A stretch of 23,062 bases of DNA, taken from the IMG/VR virus record IMGVR_UViG_3300009146_000042, positions 1-23,062 of that record; one strand, 5' to 3'. The position numbers were made by a program, and so were the translations under genes. Positions within the stretch are counted from its first letter, which is position 1; every line of letters begins with the position of its first letter. This document shows positions 1 through 7,723 of this stretch, piece by piece. Below the pieces are notes generated by a model, which saw only the letters and a program-made list of their open reading frames with translations, ran no database searches and was not told where the DNA came from. The DNA is from a virus.

Positions 1-11
1 GGCGGTTTTTT
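1..11 (+). terminator. Right half of an intrinsic terminator split by the window ends
   Basis: Bases 1-9, preceded by the last two bases of the window (23061-23062), form the right arm of an 11-bp stem whose left arm is 23042-23052. T6-T11 give the T-tract of an intrinsic terminator. It would end transcription after the HNH nuclease and just before the small terminase. This half alone means nothing; the pairing exists only if the sequence is circular or permuted. Confidence 0.65.
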
Positions 12-46
12 GAATTTGCACACCGATTCGCATACGGAGGTCTTGT

Positions 47-547
47 ATGCAGCGCACTAGGAAATTGACGCATGTCGGCCCCGAGGCGAAACGGCTCGCC
101 GGGCTCGGTCTCACCCCGCTCGCGATCGCGGAGCGGTTAGGGGTGAATCGATCGACGGTCCAGCGATGGATGGCCGCGGGACACCTGGCCGATACGCGGG
201 AGACACGGACCGGTCAGACCCCGGAGCTCCCGCCCGCGCCGCCGGCGCCGGCCGAGGACGTCCCGGCGCTCGAGTGGGGCGACGCGATGCGCGCGGCCTA
301 TGCGCTCGACCCCACGGATGCGAAGCTCGTCGCGCTCGCCGATCTCGCGCTCGCCGTCGCCCACAGCGCGAAGGAGCTCCCCTCGATCCGGCTCGCCGCG
401 GCCGGCCGCTTCCAATCCCTGGTGAAGCAGCTCGCCTCCCGCATTCGCCCGATGGTCGACGAACGGCCCGCGGTCCCGGTCCCGGCGCCGGCCGCGGTCG
501 CGCGCGTGGATCCGCGGTCGTTATTGAATCCGCCGACGATCCAATAA
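47..547 (+). CDS. Phage terminase small subunit (TerS)
   Basis: A 166-residue protein, the probable DNA-recognition subunit of the packaging motor. Residues about 22-42 form a helix-turn-helix (AIAERLGVNRSTVQRWM), typical of TerS proteins that bind the packaging site. A Pro/Ala-rich linker (about 58-70) and a helical oligomerisation region (about 78-135) follow. The start is fixed by a GGAGG Shine-Dalgarno at 36-40, six bases before the ATG. The stop abuts the ATG of TerL, and an HNH nuclease lies upstream across the window junction, the usual HNH-TerS-TerL order. The first 47 residues are closely matched by the N-terminus of the protein at 21745-22425. Family assignment rests on the HTH plus context, since TerS proteins diverge quickly. 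Confidence 0.85.
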   Translation: MQRTRKLTHVGPEAKRLAGLGLTPLAIAERLGVNRSTVQRWMAAGHLADTRETRTGQTPELPPAPPAPAEDVPALEWGDAMRAAYALDPTDAKLVALADLALAVAHSAKELPSIRLAAAGRFQSLVKQLASRIRPMVDERPAVPVPAPAAVARVDPRSLLNPPTIQ

Positions 548-2167
548 ATGATCCTGACGGTCCCCCTTGATCGGGAACCCTGGCCGACGCTCGGGCCGGC
601 CGTCTGTGATTTCATCGAGCAACATCTCGTGTTCGGTCCGGGTGATCTCCTCGGACAACCCGCGCGCCTCGAGGCCGAAAAGGTCGCGTTTCTCTATCGG
701 ATGTATGAGGTCTATCCGCGCGGCCACCCGATGGCCCTCCGCCGGCGCTTCAAGCGGGTCGGGCTGTCGCTCCGGAAGGGCACCGCGAAAACAGAATTGG
801 CGGCGTGGATCGCGGCGTGTGAGCTGCACCCCGCCGGCCCCGTGCGCGGGATCGGGTGGACGGCCGGCGGCGATCCGATCGGGGGCCCGGTCACCGATCC
901 GTATATCCCGCTCGTCGCGTACACCGAGGAGCAATCCGAGGAGCTCGCGTATACCGCGCTCCGGGTGATTCTCGAACATAGCGCGCTCTGTGACGATTTC
1001 GACATTGGCCTCGAGCGGATCCTCCGCAAGAAGGGCGGCGGGAAAGCGGTCGCGCTCGCCGCGGCGCCGGATGCGCGCGACGGCGCGCGCACGACGTTTC
1101 AACACTTCGACGAAACGCACCGCTTTACGCTCCCGCGCCTCGTCCGCGCGCATCGCACCATGCTGGCGAATATTCCGAAACGCCGCGCGGCGGATGCCTG
1201 GACGCTCGAGACCACCACCGCGCCCGAGCCCGGCACGGGATCGGTCGCCGAAGGCACGATGGATTACGCCCGGGCGGTCGTGACAGGGCAGGTCACAGAC
1301 ACGCGGTTGTTCTACTTTCACCGCGACGCCTCCGAGGGCCACGACCTCGAGACGCCCGAGGGCCTGCGCGCGGCGATTATCGAAGCCTCGGGCGCGACGA
1401 GCGAATGGTCGGACATTGAGGCGATCGCGGCGGCCTGGCAGGACCCCGAGGCCGATCGGGCGTATCTCGAGCGCGTCTGGCTCAATCGGCTCGTGAAGGG
1501 CGGCACCCAGGCGTTCGACGTGCCGCGCTGGTCCGAGCTCGTGCGCGATCGGCCGGTGGCGCCCGGCGATGCGATCACGCTGGGATTTGACGGCGCCATG
1601 TTTCACGACGCGACCGGGATCGTCGCGACGCATATCGCGTCGGGGTATCAATGGGTCGCGGGTCTCTGGGAGTGTCCGCCTGGCCGGGTCGAGTGGCAGG
1701 TCCCGACCGCGGAGGTCGACGCCACGATCCGCGGGTTGTTCAAGGAGTACACCGTCTGGCGGCTCTACGCTGATCCGCCCTACTGGGGCTCGTGGATCGC
1801 CCAGTGGGCCGGCGATCCGGCGCTCGGCGCGGAGAAAGTGATCACCTGGTGGACCAACCGCCGGCGCCCGATGACGTACGCGCTCAAGAATTACCAGACC
1901 GCGATCCTGAGCGGGGACGTCTCCCATAGTGGCGATCCGCGCCTCACGCGGCACCTGGGACACGCGCGCCGCCATGACCTCCCCGGGGTCCGGGATGAAA
2001 CCGGGTCGCCGCTCTGGTTAATTCAGAAGGACCGCCCCGATTCTCCGAATAAAATAGACCTCGCGATGGCGGCGGTCCTGTCCTGGGAAGCGCGGACGGA
2101 TGCGGTCGCCGCCGGGGTCCGCAATAAACCGCCGCGCGTTCAAACGCTGTTTATGGGAGGCCGCTAA
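548..2167 (+). CDS. Phage terminase large subunit (TerL)
   Basis: A 539-residue packaging ATPase/nuclease that drives DNA into the prohead and cuts genome ends. The ATPase domain shows a Walker A-like loop at residues 76-83 (RKGTAKTE) and a Walker B with catalytic acid at 185-189 (HFDE, D188-E189). The C-terminal RNase H-like nuclease shows the expected spaced aspartates: D348 in GFDGAMFHD, D409 in YADPPYW and D504 in KIDLAMA. Length is normal for the family. The ATG directly follows the TerS stop with no spacer, so translation is probably coupled. No damage is seen; all motifs are intact. Confidence 0.95.
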   Translation: MILTVPLDREPWPTLGPAVCDFIEQHLVFGPGDLLGQPARLEAEKVAFLYRMYEVYPRGHPMALRRRFKRVGLSLRKGTAKTELAAWIAACELHPAGPVRGIGWTAGGDPIGGPVTDPYIPLVAYTEEQSEELAYTALRVILEHSALCDDFDIGLERILRKKGGGKAVALAAAPDARDGARTTFQHFDETHRFTLPRLVRAHRTMLANIPKRRAADAWTLETTTAPEPGTGSVAEGTMDYARAVVTGQVTDTRLFYFHRDASEGHDLETPEGLRAAIIEASGATSEWSDIEAIAAAWQDPEADRAYLERVWLNRLVKGGTQAFDVPRWSELVRDRPVAPGDAITLGFDGAMFHDATGIVATHIASGYQWVAGLWECPPGRVEWQVPTAEVDATIRGLFKEYTVWRLYADPPYWGSWIAQWAGDPALGAEKVITWWTNRRRPMTYALKNYQTAILSGDVSHSGDPRLTRHLGHARRHDLPGVRDETGSPLWLIQKDRPDSPNKIDLAMAAVLSWEARTDAVAAGVRNKPPRVQTLFMGGR

Positions 2168-2356
2168 ATGTCAGACCAACCGAAACGCCGCGGACGCCCG
2201 AGCCTCGATCCCGCGGGCCGGCCCTCCGAACCGGTCCAGGTGAAACTCTCCCCGGACGACTACGCCGCGGCCCGCAAGGTCGCCGACGCGCGTCGCGAAA
2301 CACTCCAGGACCTCATGCGTCGCGCCTTACGTCACGACCTGAAGATCCGCGATTAA
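2168..2356 (+). CDS. Small ribbon-helix-helix DNA-binding protein
   Basis: A 62-residue protein. After a basic, proline-rich start (about 1-20) comes VQVKLSPDDYAAARKVADA, a beta strand followed by two helices, which matches the ribbon-helix-helix (MetJ/Arc) fold. Such proteins bind DNA as dimers and often repress their own operon. The ATG directly follows the TerL stop, and GGGAGG about 2155-2160 serves as ribosome binding site. Its place between terminase and capsid genes is unusual for a switch repressor, so a role in tuning late genes is only inference. It is one of the few recognisable transcription-factor-like genes in the genome. Confidence 0.75.
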   Translation: MSDQPKRRGRPSLDPAGRPSEPVQVKLSPDDYAAARKVADARRETLQDLMRRALRHDLKIRD

Positions 2357-2407
2357 GCATTCTCAAATTGTGGGGGGGTCGCCCTCGGCGCAAGATCTGG
2401 CCCGACC

Positions 2408-4321
2408 GTGGACCGCGCCTATTCCGTCCTCACGATTAAATCGATCGACCAGGCGACGCGCCGGATCCGCGGCATCGCCACGGCGCCGGACACCGACCGC
2501 CAGGGCGACATTCTCGAGCCGCTCGGCGCGCGGTTCGCCGCCGAGATCCCGCTCCTCCTCCATCACAACCAAAAAACCCCGGTCGGCGTCGCGCGCTTGC
2601 AGCCCGCGACCGCGGCGGGGATCGAGTTCGAGGCGGAGCTCCCGACGATTGATGAGCCCGGCGCCGTCCGCGACGAGGTCGAGCGCGCCTGGACCTCGAT
2701 CGTCCATAAGCTGATGCGCGGCGTCTCGATCGGGTTCAAGCCGATCGCGGACGGGGTCGCGCGGCTCAAGGGCGGCGGCCTGCACGTCAAGGCGTTCGAG
2801 ATTTTCGAGCTCTCGCTCGTGACCATCCCCGCGCATCAACGGGCGACCCTCGCGGTCGTCAAGGCGCTCGACACCTCGGCCGCGACAGGCCACACCCACA
2901 CCCCGCCCGGCGTCTCGGGCCTTGCGACGAAACCGAGGCCCCACATGGGCACCAAAGCAACCCCGGGCGAACAGATTCAGAACCTCGAGAACAAGCGCGC
3001 CGCGCTCGCCGCGCGGATGACCGACCTCCTGGAAGCGAGCGCCGACGCCGGCGCGACGCTCGAGGCCGACGCCGCGACCGAGCATGACGGCCTGGCGGCG
3101 CAGGTCAAGAGCATCGACGCCGACCTGCAGCGGTGGCGCGAACACGAGAAGCTCGCGATCGCGACGGCCGCGGCGGTCCCCGGGACCCCCAGCGGGGTCA
3201 AGGTCTACGCGCCCGTCTCGGTCCGGCCGAACGTCCCGCTCGGGACCGCGTTCATCCGCAAAGCCTGCGCGCTGATGGTGTGCCAGGGCAACAAGCACGA
3301 GGCCGCGGAATACGCGAAACGCTGGGACGACTCGACCCCCGAGGTCGCGCTCTCGCTCAAAGCGGCGGTGGCCCCCGGCACGACGACCGATGCGACCTGG
3401 GCGAGCCCGCTGGTCAATCAGACGATGGTCAATGATTTCATCGAGCTGCTGCGCCCGGCGACGGTGCTCGGGAAGATCCCCGGCCTGCGGGAAGTCCCCT
3501 TCAACTGCAAAGTGCCGATGCAGACCGCGGGCGGCGCGTATGGCTGGGTCGGGGAAGCGAAACCCAAGCCGCTCACCAAGCTCGCCTTCGCGTCGGATAC
3601 CCTCGGCGTGACGAAGGTCGCCGGGATCATCGTCCTCACCGAGGAGCTCGTCCGCTTGTCGAACCCGTCCGCCGAGGCCCTGGTCCGGAAGGACATGATC
3701 GCGGGCATCGCGCAATTCCTCGATCAGCAGTTCCTGGATCCCGCGGTGGCCGCGGTGGCCGGCATCAATCCCGCGTCGATCACCAACGGCGCGCCGACCG
3801 CGGCCGCGACCGCGAACCCGCTCGCCGACATCATGGGGCTCATCAATCACTTCGCGACCAACAACATCCCGGTCAACGGCGTGACGTTTGTCCTCTCCTC
3901 GGCGAACGCGCTCGCGCTGTCGTTCCGCTCCAATCTCGACGGCTCGCCCGAGTTCCCCGGGATCGGCATCGCCGGCGGGAGCTATCGCGGGTTGACCTTC
4001 ATCACCTCGAACGTCGCCGGGACCAACGTCGTCGCGCTGCAGCCGGCGTACATCCTCTATGCCGACGAGGGCGGCGTGTCGATCGATGCGTCGCGCGAAG
4101 CCTCGCTGCAGATGGACTCAGCGCCGATGTCGCCCTCGGATGCGACGACCGTGCTGGTCTCGCTGTTCCAAAACAACCTCGTCGCGCTGCGCGCGGAGCG
4201 CTTCTCCAACTGGAAGCGCGTCAACGCCAACGCGGTGAAGTACCTCACGGCGGCCAACTGGCCGGCGCCGACGGGCGCGGCGATGATCGACGACACCGGC
4301 CGCGCGAAGAAGGTCAACTAG
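2408..4321 (+). CDS. Fused HK97-type prohead protease and major capsid protein
   Basis: A 637-residue polyprotein-like fusion. Residues 1-179 are an HK97 (U35-type) prohead protease: likely catalytic H53 in LLLHHNQKTPVG, S107 in MRGVSIGF and acidic E134 in FELSLVTIP. Residues about 185-255 are a charged, coiled-coil segment like the scaffolding delta domain. Residues about 270-637 are the HK97-fold major capsid protein, including a P-loop/A-domain region that ends in a run of conserved capsid-like beta strands. The start is GTG at 2408 with no convincing Shine-Dalgarno. An in-frame ATG at 2945 (residue 180) with GAGG six bases upstream sits exactly at the protease/scaffold border and could make capsid protein alone. 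In most HK97-type phages the two are separate genes; fusions are known but less common. Confidence 0.92.
   Translation: MDRAYSVLTIKSIDQATRRIRGIATAPDTDRQGDILEPLGARFAAEIPLLLHHNQKTPVGVARLQPATAAGIEFEAELPTIDEPGAVRDEVERAWTSIVHKLMRGVSIGFKPIADGVARLKGGGLHVKAFEIFELSLVTIPAHQRATLAVVKALDTSAATGHTHTPPGVSGLATKPRPHMGTKATPGEQIQNLENKRAALAARMTDLLEASADAGATLEADAATEHDGLAAQVKSIDADLQRWREHEKLAIATAAAVPGTPSGVKVYAPVSVRPNVPLGTAFIRKACALMVCQGNKHEAAEYAKRWDDSTPEVALSLKAAVAPGTTTDATWASPLVNQTMVNDFIELLRPATVLGKIPGLREVPFNCKVPMQTAGGAYGWVGEAKPKPLTKLAFASDTLGVTKVAGIIVLTEELVRLSNPSAEALVRKDMIAGIAQFLDQQFLDPAVAAVAGINPASITNGAPTAAATANPLADIMGLINHFATNNIPVNGVTFVLSSANALALSFRSNLDGSPEFPGIGIAGGSYRGLTFITSNVAGTNVVALQPAYILYADEGGVSIDASREASLQMDSAPMSPSDATTVLVSLFQNNLVALRAERFSNWKRVNANAVKYLTAANWPAPTGAAMIDDTGRAKKVN
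2935..2947 (+). promoter_or_regulatory. Possible internal ribosome binding site and capsid start
   Basis: GAGG at 2935-2938 lies six bases before an in-frame ATG at 2945-2947 inside the fused protease-capsid gene. The codons before it encode a His/Thr/Pro-rich linker, and the codons after it begin the coiled-coil delta-like domain, so initiation here would yield a complete capsid precursor without protease. This would provide the required excess of capsid over protease. The evidence is position and motif only. Confidence 0.4.
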
Positions 4322-4331
4322 ACCCCCAGTT

Positions 4332-4401
4332 CCGGGCGCCTCGACGCCGGGAGCGTGATTGCTTGGCCATTGGCCACGCGACCGCGAGACGAGGCGCCCG
4401 G
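4332..4401. repeat. Long inverted repeat between capsid and portal genes
   Basis: CCGGGCGCCTCG at 4332-4343 is the perfect reverse complement of 4390-4401, separated by 46 bases. Inside, GCGTG (4353-4357) pairs with CACGC (4375-4379), and TGGCC/GGCCA (4364-4368/4372-4376) is a competing inner hairpin. It fills most of the 100-base gap between the capsid stop and the portal ATG. No T-tract follows, so it is not a standard intrinsic terminator. It could stabilise the capsid mRNA end or hold a partial attenuator. Confidence 0.7.
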
Positions 4402-4421
4402 ATTGAATAGAACGGGAGCGG

Positions 4422-5792
4422 ATGGAGATTAGCCGGCGCGCAGTCCTCAACCTGATGACGAAGGTCTTCGGCCTCGTCGCCGCGCCCGTGCGATCGATGA
4501 GTCGCGGCGGCTGGTGGCCGATCATCCGCGAACCCTTCACCGGCGCCTGGCAGCAGAACCAGGAGATCACCGCCGAAACCTCGCTCACGTATTCGGCCGT
4601 GTTCGCCTGTGTGACGCTCATCGCGAGCGACATCGCGAAGCTCGGCCTCCGCCTGGTCGAGGTCGACGAGTACGGCGTCTGGACCGAGACGACCGCGTCG
4701 GCGTTCTCGCCGGTCCTGCGCCGGCCGAACCGCTACCAGAACCGGATCCAATTCGTCACGCAGTGGATGATCTCCAAACTGATCCACGGCAACACCTACG
4801 TCTTGAAGGAGCGCGACGGGCGCGGCGTCGTGGTCGCCCTCTACGTGCTCGACCCGACGCGCGTCACGGTCCTGGTCTCGCCGGCGGGGGACGTGTTCTA
4901 CGAGCTCAAACGCGACGACCTCGCCGGGCTCCCGACCGACCAGACCGTGGTCGTCCCGGCGCGCGAGATCATTCACGACAAGATGGTCCCGCTGTATCAC
5001 CCCCTGGTCGGCGTCAGTCCGATCCATGCCTGCGGGATCGCCGCGCTCCAGGGCCTCTCGATTCAAAACACGTCCACGGCGTTTTTCCGCAACGGCTCCC
5101 AGCCGAGCGGCATCCTGACGACGCCGCAAGACCTCACCGACGAGCAGGCCGCGGACGTCAAGTCCCGCTGGCAGGCCGGCTATACCGGCGACAACGTCGG
5201 CCAGGTCGCGCTCCTGAGTCACGGCCTGACCTATGAACAGATGGCCGTCAACGCCGCCGACGCGCAACTGATCGAGCAGCTCCAGTGGTCGGCGACGACC
5301 GTCTGTAGCTGCTTTCATATCCAGCCCTACATGATCTCGATCGGGGACCCGCCGCCGTACGCGAACATTGAACCGCTCACGATCCAGTACTACTCGCAGT
5401 GTTTGCAGGAGAAGATCGAGAACCTCGAGCTGTCGCTCGACGAGGGCCTCGAGCTCCCGGCGCCCTACGGGACCGAGTTCAATCTCGACGACCTGATGCG
5501 GATGGATTCGCTGTCGAAGAACCAGGCCGCGTCGACCGCGATCAGTTCCGGCGGCATGACGATCAACGAGGCCCGGAAGAAGTATTACGACCTCGCGCCG
5601 GTCCCCGGCGGGCACACGCCCTACATGCAGCAGCAGTACTGGCCGCTCGATCAGCTCGGGACCCGGCCGCCGCCCGCGGCGCCTACGCTCCCGCCGGCGG
5701 CCGCGGACGAGGACGACGAGGACGCGCCGACGAGCGCGGAGGACCTGATGCGCGCACATGAAAAGGCAATGGTGATCTATGCCGCGGCTTGA
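4422..5792 (+). CDS. Phage portal protein (HK97 family)
   Basis: A 456-residue portal, the dodecameric ring through which TerL pumps DNA and to which the tail attaches. Family features are visible: the N-terminal ITAETSLTYSAVFACVTLIA segment, which opens most HK97-type portals; the middle VSPIHACGIAALQG region; and the SATTVCSCFHIQPYMIS segment near residue 290-310. The C-terminus is low-complexity Pro/Ala/Asp/Glu (about 410-445), common in portals. The ribosome binding site is weak (GGGAG about 4412-4417). The gene lies downstream of the capsid gene rather than upstream, reversing the HK97 portal-protease-capsid order. Its end overlaps the next gene by 14 bases. Confidence 0.93.
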   Translation: MEISRRAVLNLMTKVFGLVAAPVRSMSRGGWWPIIREPFTGAWQQNQEITAETSLTYSAVFACVTLIASDIAKLGLRLVEVDEYGVWTETTASAFSPVLRRPNRYQNRIQFVTQWMISKLIHGNTYVLKERDGRGVVVALYVLDPTRVTVLVSPAGDVFYELKRDDLAGLPTDQTVVVPAREIIHDKMVPLYHPLVGVSPIHACGIAALQGLSIQNTSTAFFRNGSQPSGILTTPQDLTDEQAADVKSRWQAGYTGDNVGQVALLSHGLTYEQMAVNAADAQLIEQLQWSATTVCSCFHIQPYMISIGDPPPYANIEPLTIQYYSQCLQEKIENLELSLDEGLELPAPYGTEFNLDDLMRMDSLSKNQAASTAISSGGMTINEARKKYYDLAPVPGGHTPYMQQQYWPLDQLGTRPPPAAPTLPPAAADEDDEDAPTSAEDLMRAHEKAMVIYAAA

Positions 5793-6207
5793 GGATGTCG
5801 CGACGCTGGTCGGCGTGTCGATGAAAGCCGCGATCGCGCCGGTCCAGGCGGAGGTCGGCTCGATGACCAAAGAGCTCGCCGCGCTCAAGGCGGAGATCGC
5901 GGCGATCCAGGCGCGCGACCGCGCGGCCGTCCCGGGACCCGCTGGCGAACCCGGCCCGCCCGGCGCACCCGGGGCACCTGGCGAACCCGGCCCGCCCGGC
6001 CCGATGGGGAAGTTTGCGGATAGCTACAAGGATGTCTACAGCGCCGAGAGCATGTACGTCGCGGGCGATGTCGTCACCGACGACGGATCGCTCTGGTTGT
6101 GTCGTGCGGCGTCGGCGATTGTCGCGGACCGCCCGGGGACCTCGAGTAATTGGAAATTGATTTGTAAGCGCGGCAAGGACGGCCGCGACGCGAAAGGCCC
6201 TCGGTAA
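5779..6207 (+). CDS. Collagen-like protein with a carbohydrate-binding-like C-terminus
   Basis: A 142-residue three-part protein. Residues about 15-48 are a heptad-like helix that could trimerise. Residues 53-76 are eight Gly-X-Y triplets (GPAGEPGPPGAPGAPGEPGP and on), a collagen triple-helix motif. Residues about 80-132 carry the pattern Y-x-x-GDVV-x-DDGSLW-x-C with a late SSNW, resembling chitin-binding type 5/12 modules. A further short GKDGRD run ends the protein. It overlaps the portal gene by 14 bases and the connector gene by 1, so it belongs to the head operon. A trimeric sugar-binding fibre or decoration on the head or neck is inferred, not shown. Confidence 0.75.
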   Translation: MPRLEDVATLVGVSMKAAIAPVQAEVGSMTKELAALKAEIAAIQARDRAAVPGPAGEPGPPGAPGAPGEPGPPGPMGKFADSYKDVYSAESMYVAGDVVTDDGSLWLCRAASAIVADRPGTSSNWKLICKRGKDGRDAKGPR

Positions 6208-6533
6208 TGCCGGCGCTCGCGAAACTGGTCACGCTGACGCAAGCCAAAGCGCAACTCGAGATCACCCTCCCCGAGGGCGACCCGAGCGACGTCAAGATCC
6301 AGGACATGCTCAACGAGGCCGAGTCCACGATCCTCAATTACCTGAAGGGGGCCAACGGGGCCGCCGCCGGCTGGGTCGATCCGATCACGGCGCCCGGCGA
6401 AGTGACGCAAGCGATCAAGGTGCTCCTGACGTGGTTCCACGAGCGGCGCGGCGACGATGACGAGGGGTTTCTCGACGTCTGGCGGCGGATCGAGATCCTG
6501 CTGTGGCACTGGCATACCCCGGGGGTCGCATGA
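6207..6533 (+). CDS. Head-tail connector protein (HK97 gp6-like)
   Basis: A 108-residue, mostly helical protein of the family that docks under the portal as the first adaptor ring. It has the characteristic opening of LVTLTQAKAQLEI, then paired helices (DVKIQDMLNEAESTILNYL) and a late segment VTQAIKVLLTWFHERRGDD. Length and position after the portal fit the family. The ATG shares its A with the preceding TAA stop, and its own stop overlaps the next ATG (ATGA), showing translational coupling. Confidence 0.85.
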   Translation: MPALAKLVTLTQAKAQLEITLPEGDPSDVKIQDMLNEAESTILNYLKGANGAAAGWVDPITAPGEVTQAIKVLLTWFHERRGDDDEGFLDVWRRIEILLWHWHTPGVA

Positions 6534-6868
6534 TCGGCGACTACCGCCACCGGGTGACCTTCCAGGATCCCGGCCCCGCGGTCCCCGACGGCGCCGGCGG
6601 CTACACGCAGACGTGGCAGGACCTCACCCCGCCGACCTGGCAAGTGCAGATCGCGCCGGCGACGGTCGCCGACCTCGAGCGGATCAGCGGCGGCGGGAGT
6701 GTCGTCACGACGGGCGGGAGTGTGGTCCGCGGGCACTATCACCCGGGCGTCTCGACAAAGACGCGGATGCTCTTTAACGGGAAGACCTACTCGATCACCG
6801 GCGTCCGGTCGATCGAGGAGCGCGGGATCAAGATGGAGCTGTCGGTCGTGGAACAGGTGACCCCATGA
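6530..6868 (+). CDS. Head closure / head-tail joining protein (SPP1 gp16-like)
   Basis: A 112-residue beta-rich protein. It begins MIGDYRHRVTFQ, followed by a DGAGGYTQTWQDL segment and a late RMLFNGKTYSITGVRSIEER, the pattern of the phage head-tail joining family. Members form a ring that retains packaged DNA and binds the tail. I chose ATG 6530 rather than an upstream in-frame ATG, because it overlaps the connector stop in an ATGA junction and begins at the conserved domain start. It overlaps the next gene by four bases. Confidence 0.85.
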   Translation: MIGDYRHRVTFQDPGPAVPDGAGGYTQTWQDLTPPTWQVQIAPATVADLERISGGGSVVTTGGSVVRGHYHPGVSTKTRMLFNGKTYSITGVRSIEERGIKMELSVVEQVTP

Positions 6869-7281
6869 GCGCCTCCGTGACGTGGATCGGCATGAAGGAG
6901 CTCCAGGCCGCGCTCGCGCGCCTGGCGCCGGATCTCACCGAGATGGCGGCCGCGGTCGTCGTTGAATCGGCCGAGCGCGCCGCCGCGACGATCCGGAATG
7001 CCTACCCCGATGGCGACACCGGCAACCTGCGGAAGGGCGTCCGGGTCGCGCTCCCCCGCGACGCCGGGCCGTTCACCGTCAAGCGCGTGGTCCGCTCGAG
7101 CGCGCGTCATGCGCTGCTGTTCGAGACGGGGACGCAGACCCGCCGGACCGCGCGCGGCTACAACCGCGGCTTTATGCCGGGCGCGAATATCTTCGTCCCG
7201 GTCGTCGTCGCCGCGCGCCGGGAGATGCTCGAGGACCTGGTCGCGATCGTCGAGGAGGCGGGGCTCGATGTCCGGCGGTAG
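6865..7281 (+). CDS. HK97 gp10-like head-tail / tail completion protein
   Basis: A 138-residue protein of the HK97 gp10 type. It has an N-terminal helix (MKELQAALARLAPDLTEMAA), a basic central region with DTGNLRKGVRV, and the ARHALLFETGTQTRR strand typical of the family, where (V/A)xxxExGT recurs. Its place, between the head closure and tail terminator-like genes, is standard. It starts in an ATGA overlap with the previous gene and ends 14 bases inside the next. Confidence 0.82.
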   Translation: MSASVTWIGMKELQAALARLAPDLTEMAAAVVVESAERAAATIRNAYPDGDTGNLRKGVRVALPRDAGPFTVKRVVRSSARHALLFETGTQTRRTARGYNRGFMPGANIFVPVVVAARREMLEDLVAIVEEAGLDVRR

Positions 7282-7705
7282 CGGCGCCGCGGTCGATGCC
7301 GCGGTCGTGGCCGCGCTCGCCGGCGATGTCGCGCTGACGGCGCTCGTCCCGGATGGGGTGTTTCTCGATGTCGCGCCGGCCGCCAAGCCGAGCAAAACGC
7401 GGTTTGTGATTGTGCAGTACCAGACGCACGAGGACGAAGAAGGCTTCCAGTCCCCGCTGTATGAGGTCTTCCGGTATCGCGTCACGGCGCGCGTCCTCGC
7501 CTCGAGCGGGGTCGACGTGAACGCCGCCGCGGATCGGATCCAGCACGTCCTCTACGTCGACCCGCTCGCGGGGCTCGCCGGCTATACCCATATGGCGACG
7601 CTGCGCCCCGAGCGCATCAAGACGACCGAGGTCGACGCGATCGACAACGACATCCGCTGGCAGGTTGCCGGCGGTGATTACGAAATATCAGTCAGTCCGC
7701 ACTAA
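7268..7705 (+). CDS. Tail completion / tail terminator-like protein
   Basis: A 145-residue protein. It begins with a helix of the form AAVDAAVVAALAGDVALTAL, then VPDGVFLDVAP and FVIVQYQTHEDE, like proteins of the DUF3168/tail terminator group that cap the tail tube and join it to the head. The ATG at 7268 precedes the stop of the gp10-like gene and begins at the conserved helix; a longer upstream extension in the same frame lies inside that gene and is unlikely. The tail tube gene follows after 18 bases. Assignment rests on pattern and synteny. Confidence 0.7.
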   Translation: MSGGSGAAVDAAVVAALAGDVALTALVPDGVFLDVAPAAKPSKTRFVIVQYQTHEDEEGFQSPLYEVFRYRVTARVLASSGVDVNAAADRIQHVLYVDPLAGLAGYTHMATLRPERIKTTEVDAIDNDIRWQVAGGDYEISVSPH

Positions 7706-7723
7706 CCGAAAGGACCGGAGATC

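Noticed and set aside
10-38. A promoter for the small terminase (TTGAAT, 17 bases, TACGGA).
   Set aside because: Both boxes are weak and the predicted start would remove the GGAGG Shine-Dalgarno used by the gene; the A/T content is explained by the terminator tail.
1-46. Direct terminal repeat shared with the last bases of the window.
   Set aside because: The first and last about 50 bases share no direct overlap; only the inverted-repeat (terminator) relation is found.
521-1975. Long minus-strand open frame opposite the large terminase, and similar ones opposite the capsid (2363-3850), portal (4314-5888), tape measure (8891-10243), hub (11923-13395) and integrase (17461-18747).
   Set aside because: They mirror well-identified genes, have Arg/Asp/Gly-rich low-complexity composition typical of antisense frames in GC-rich DNA, and show no domain or ribosome binding site.
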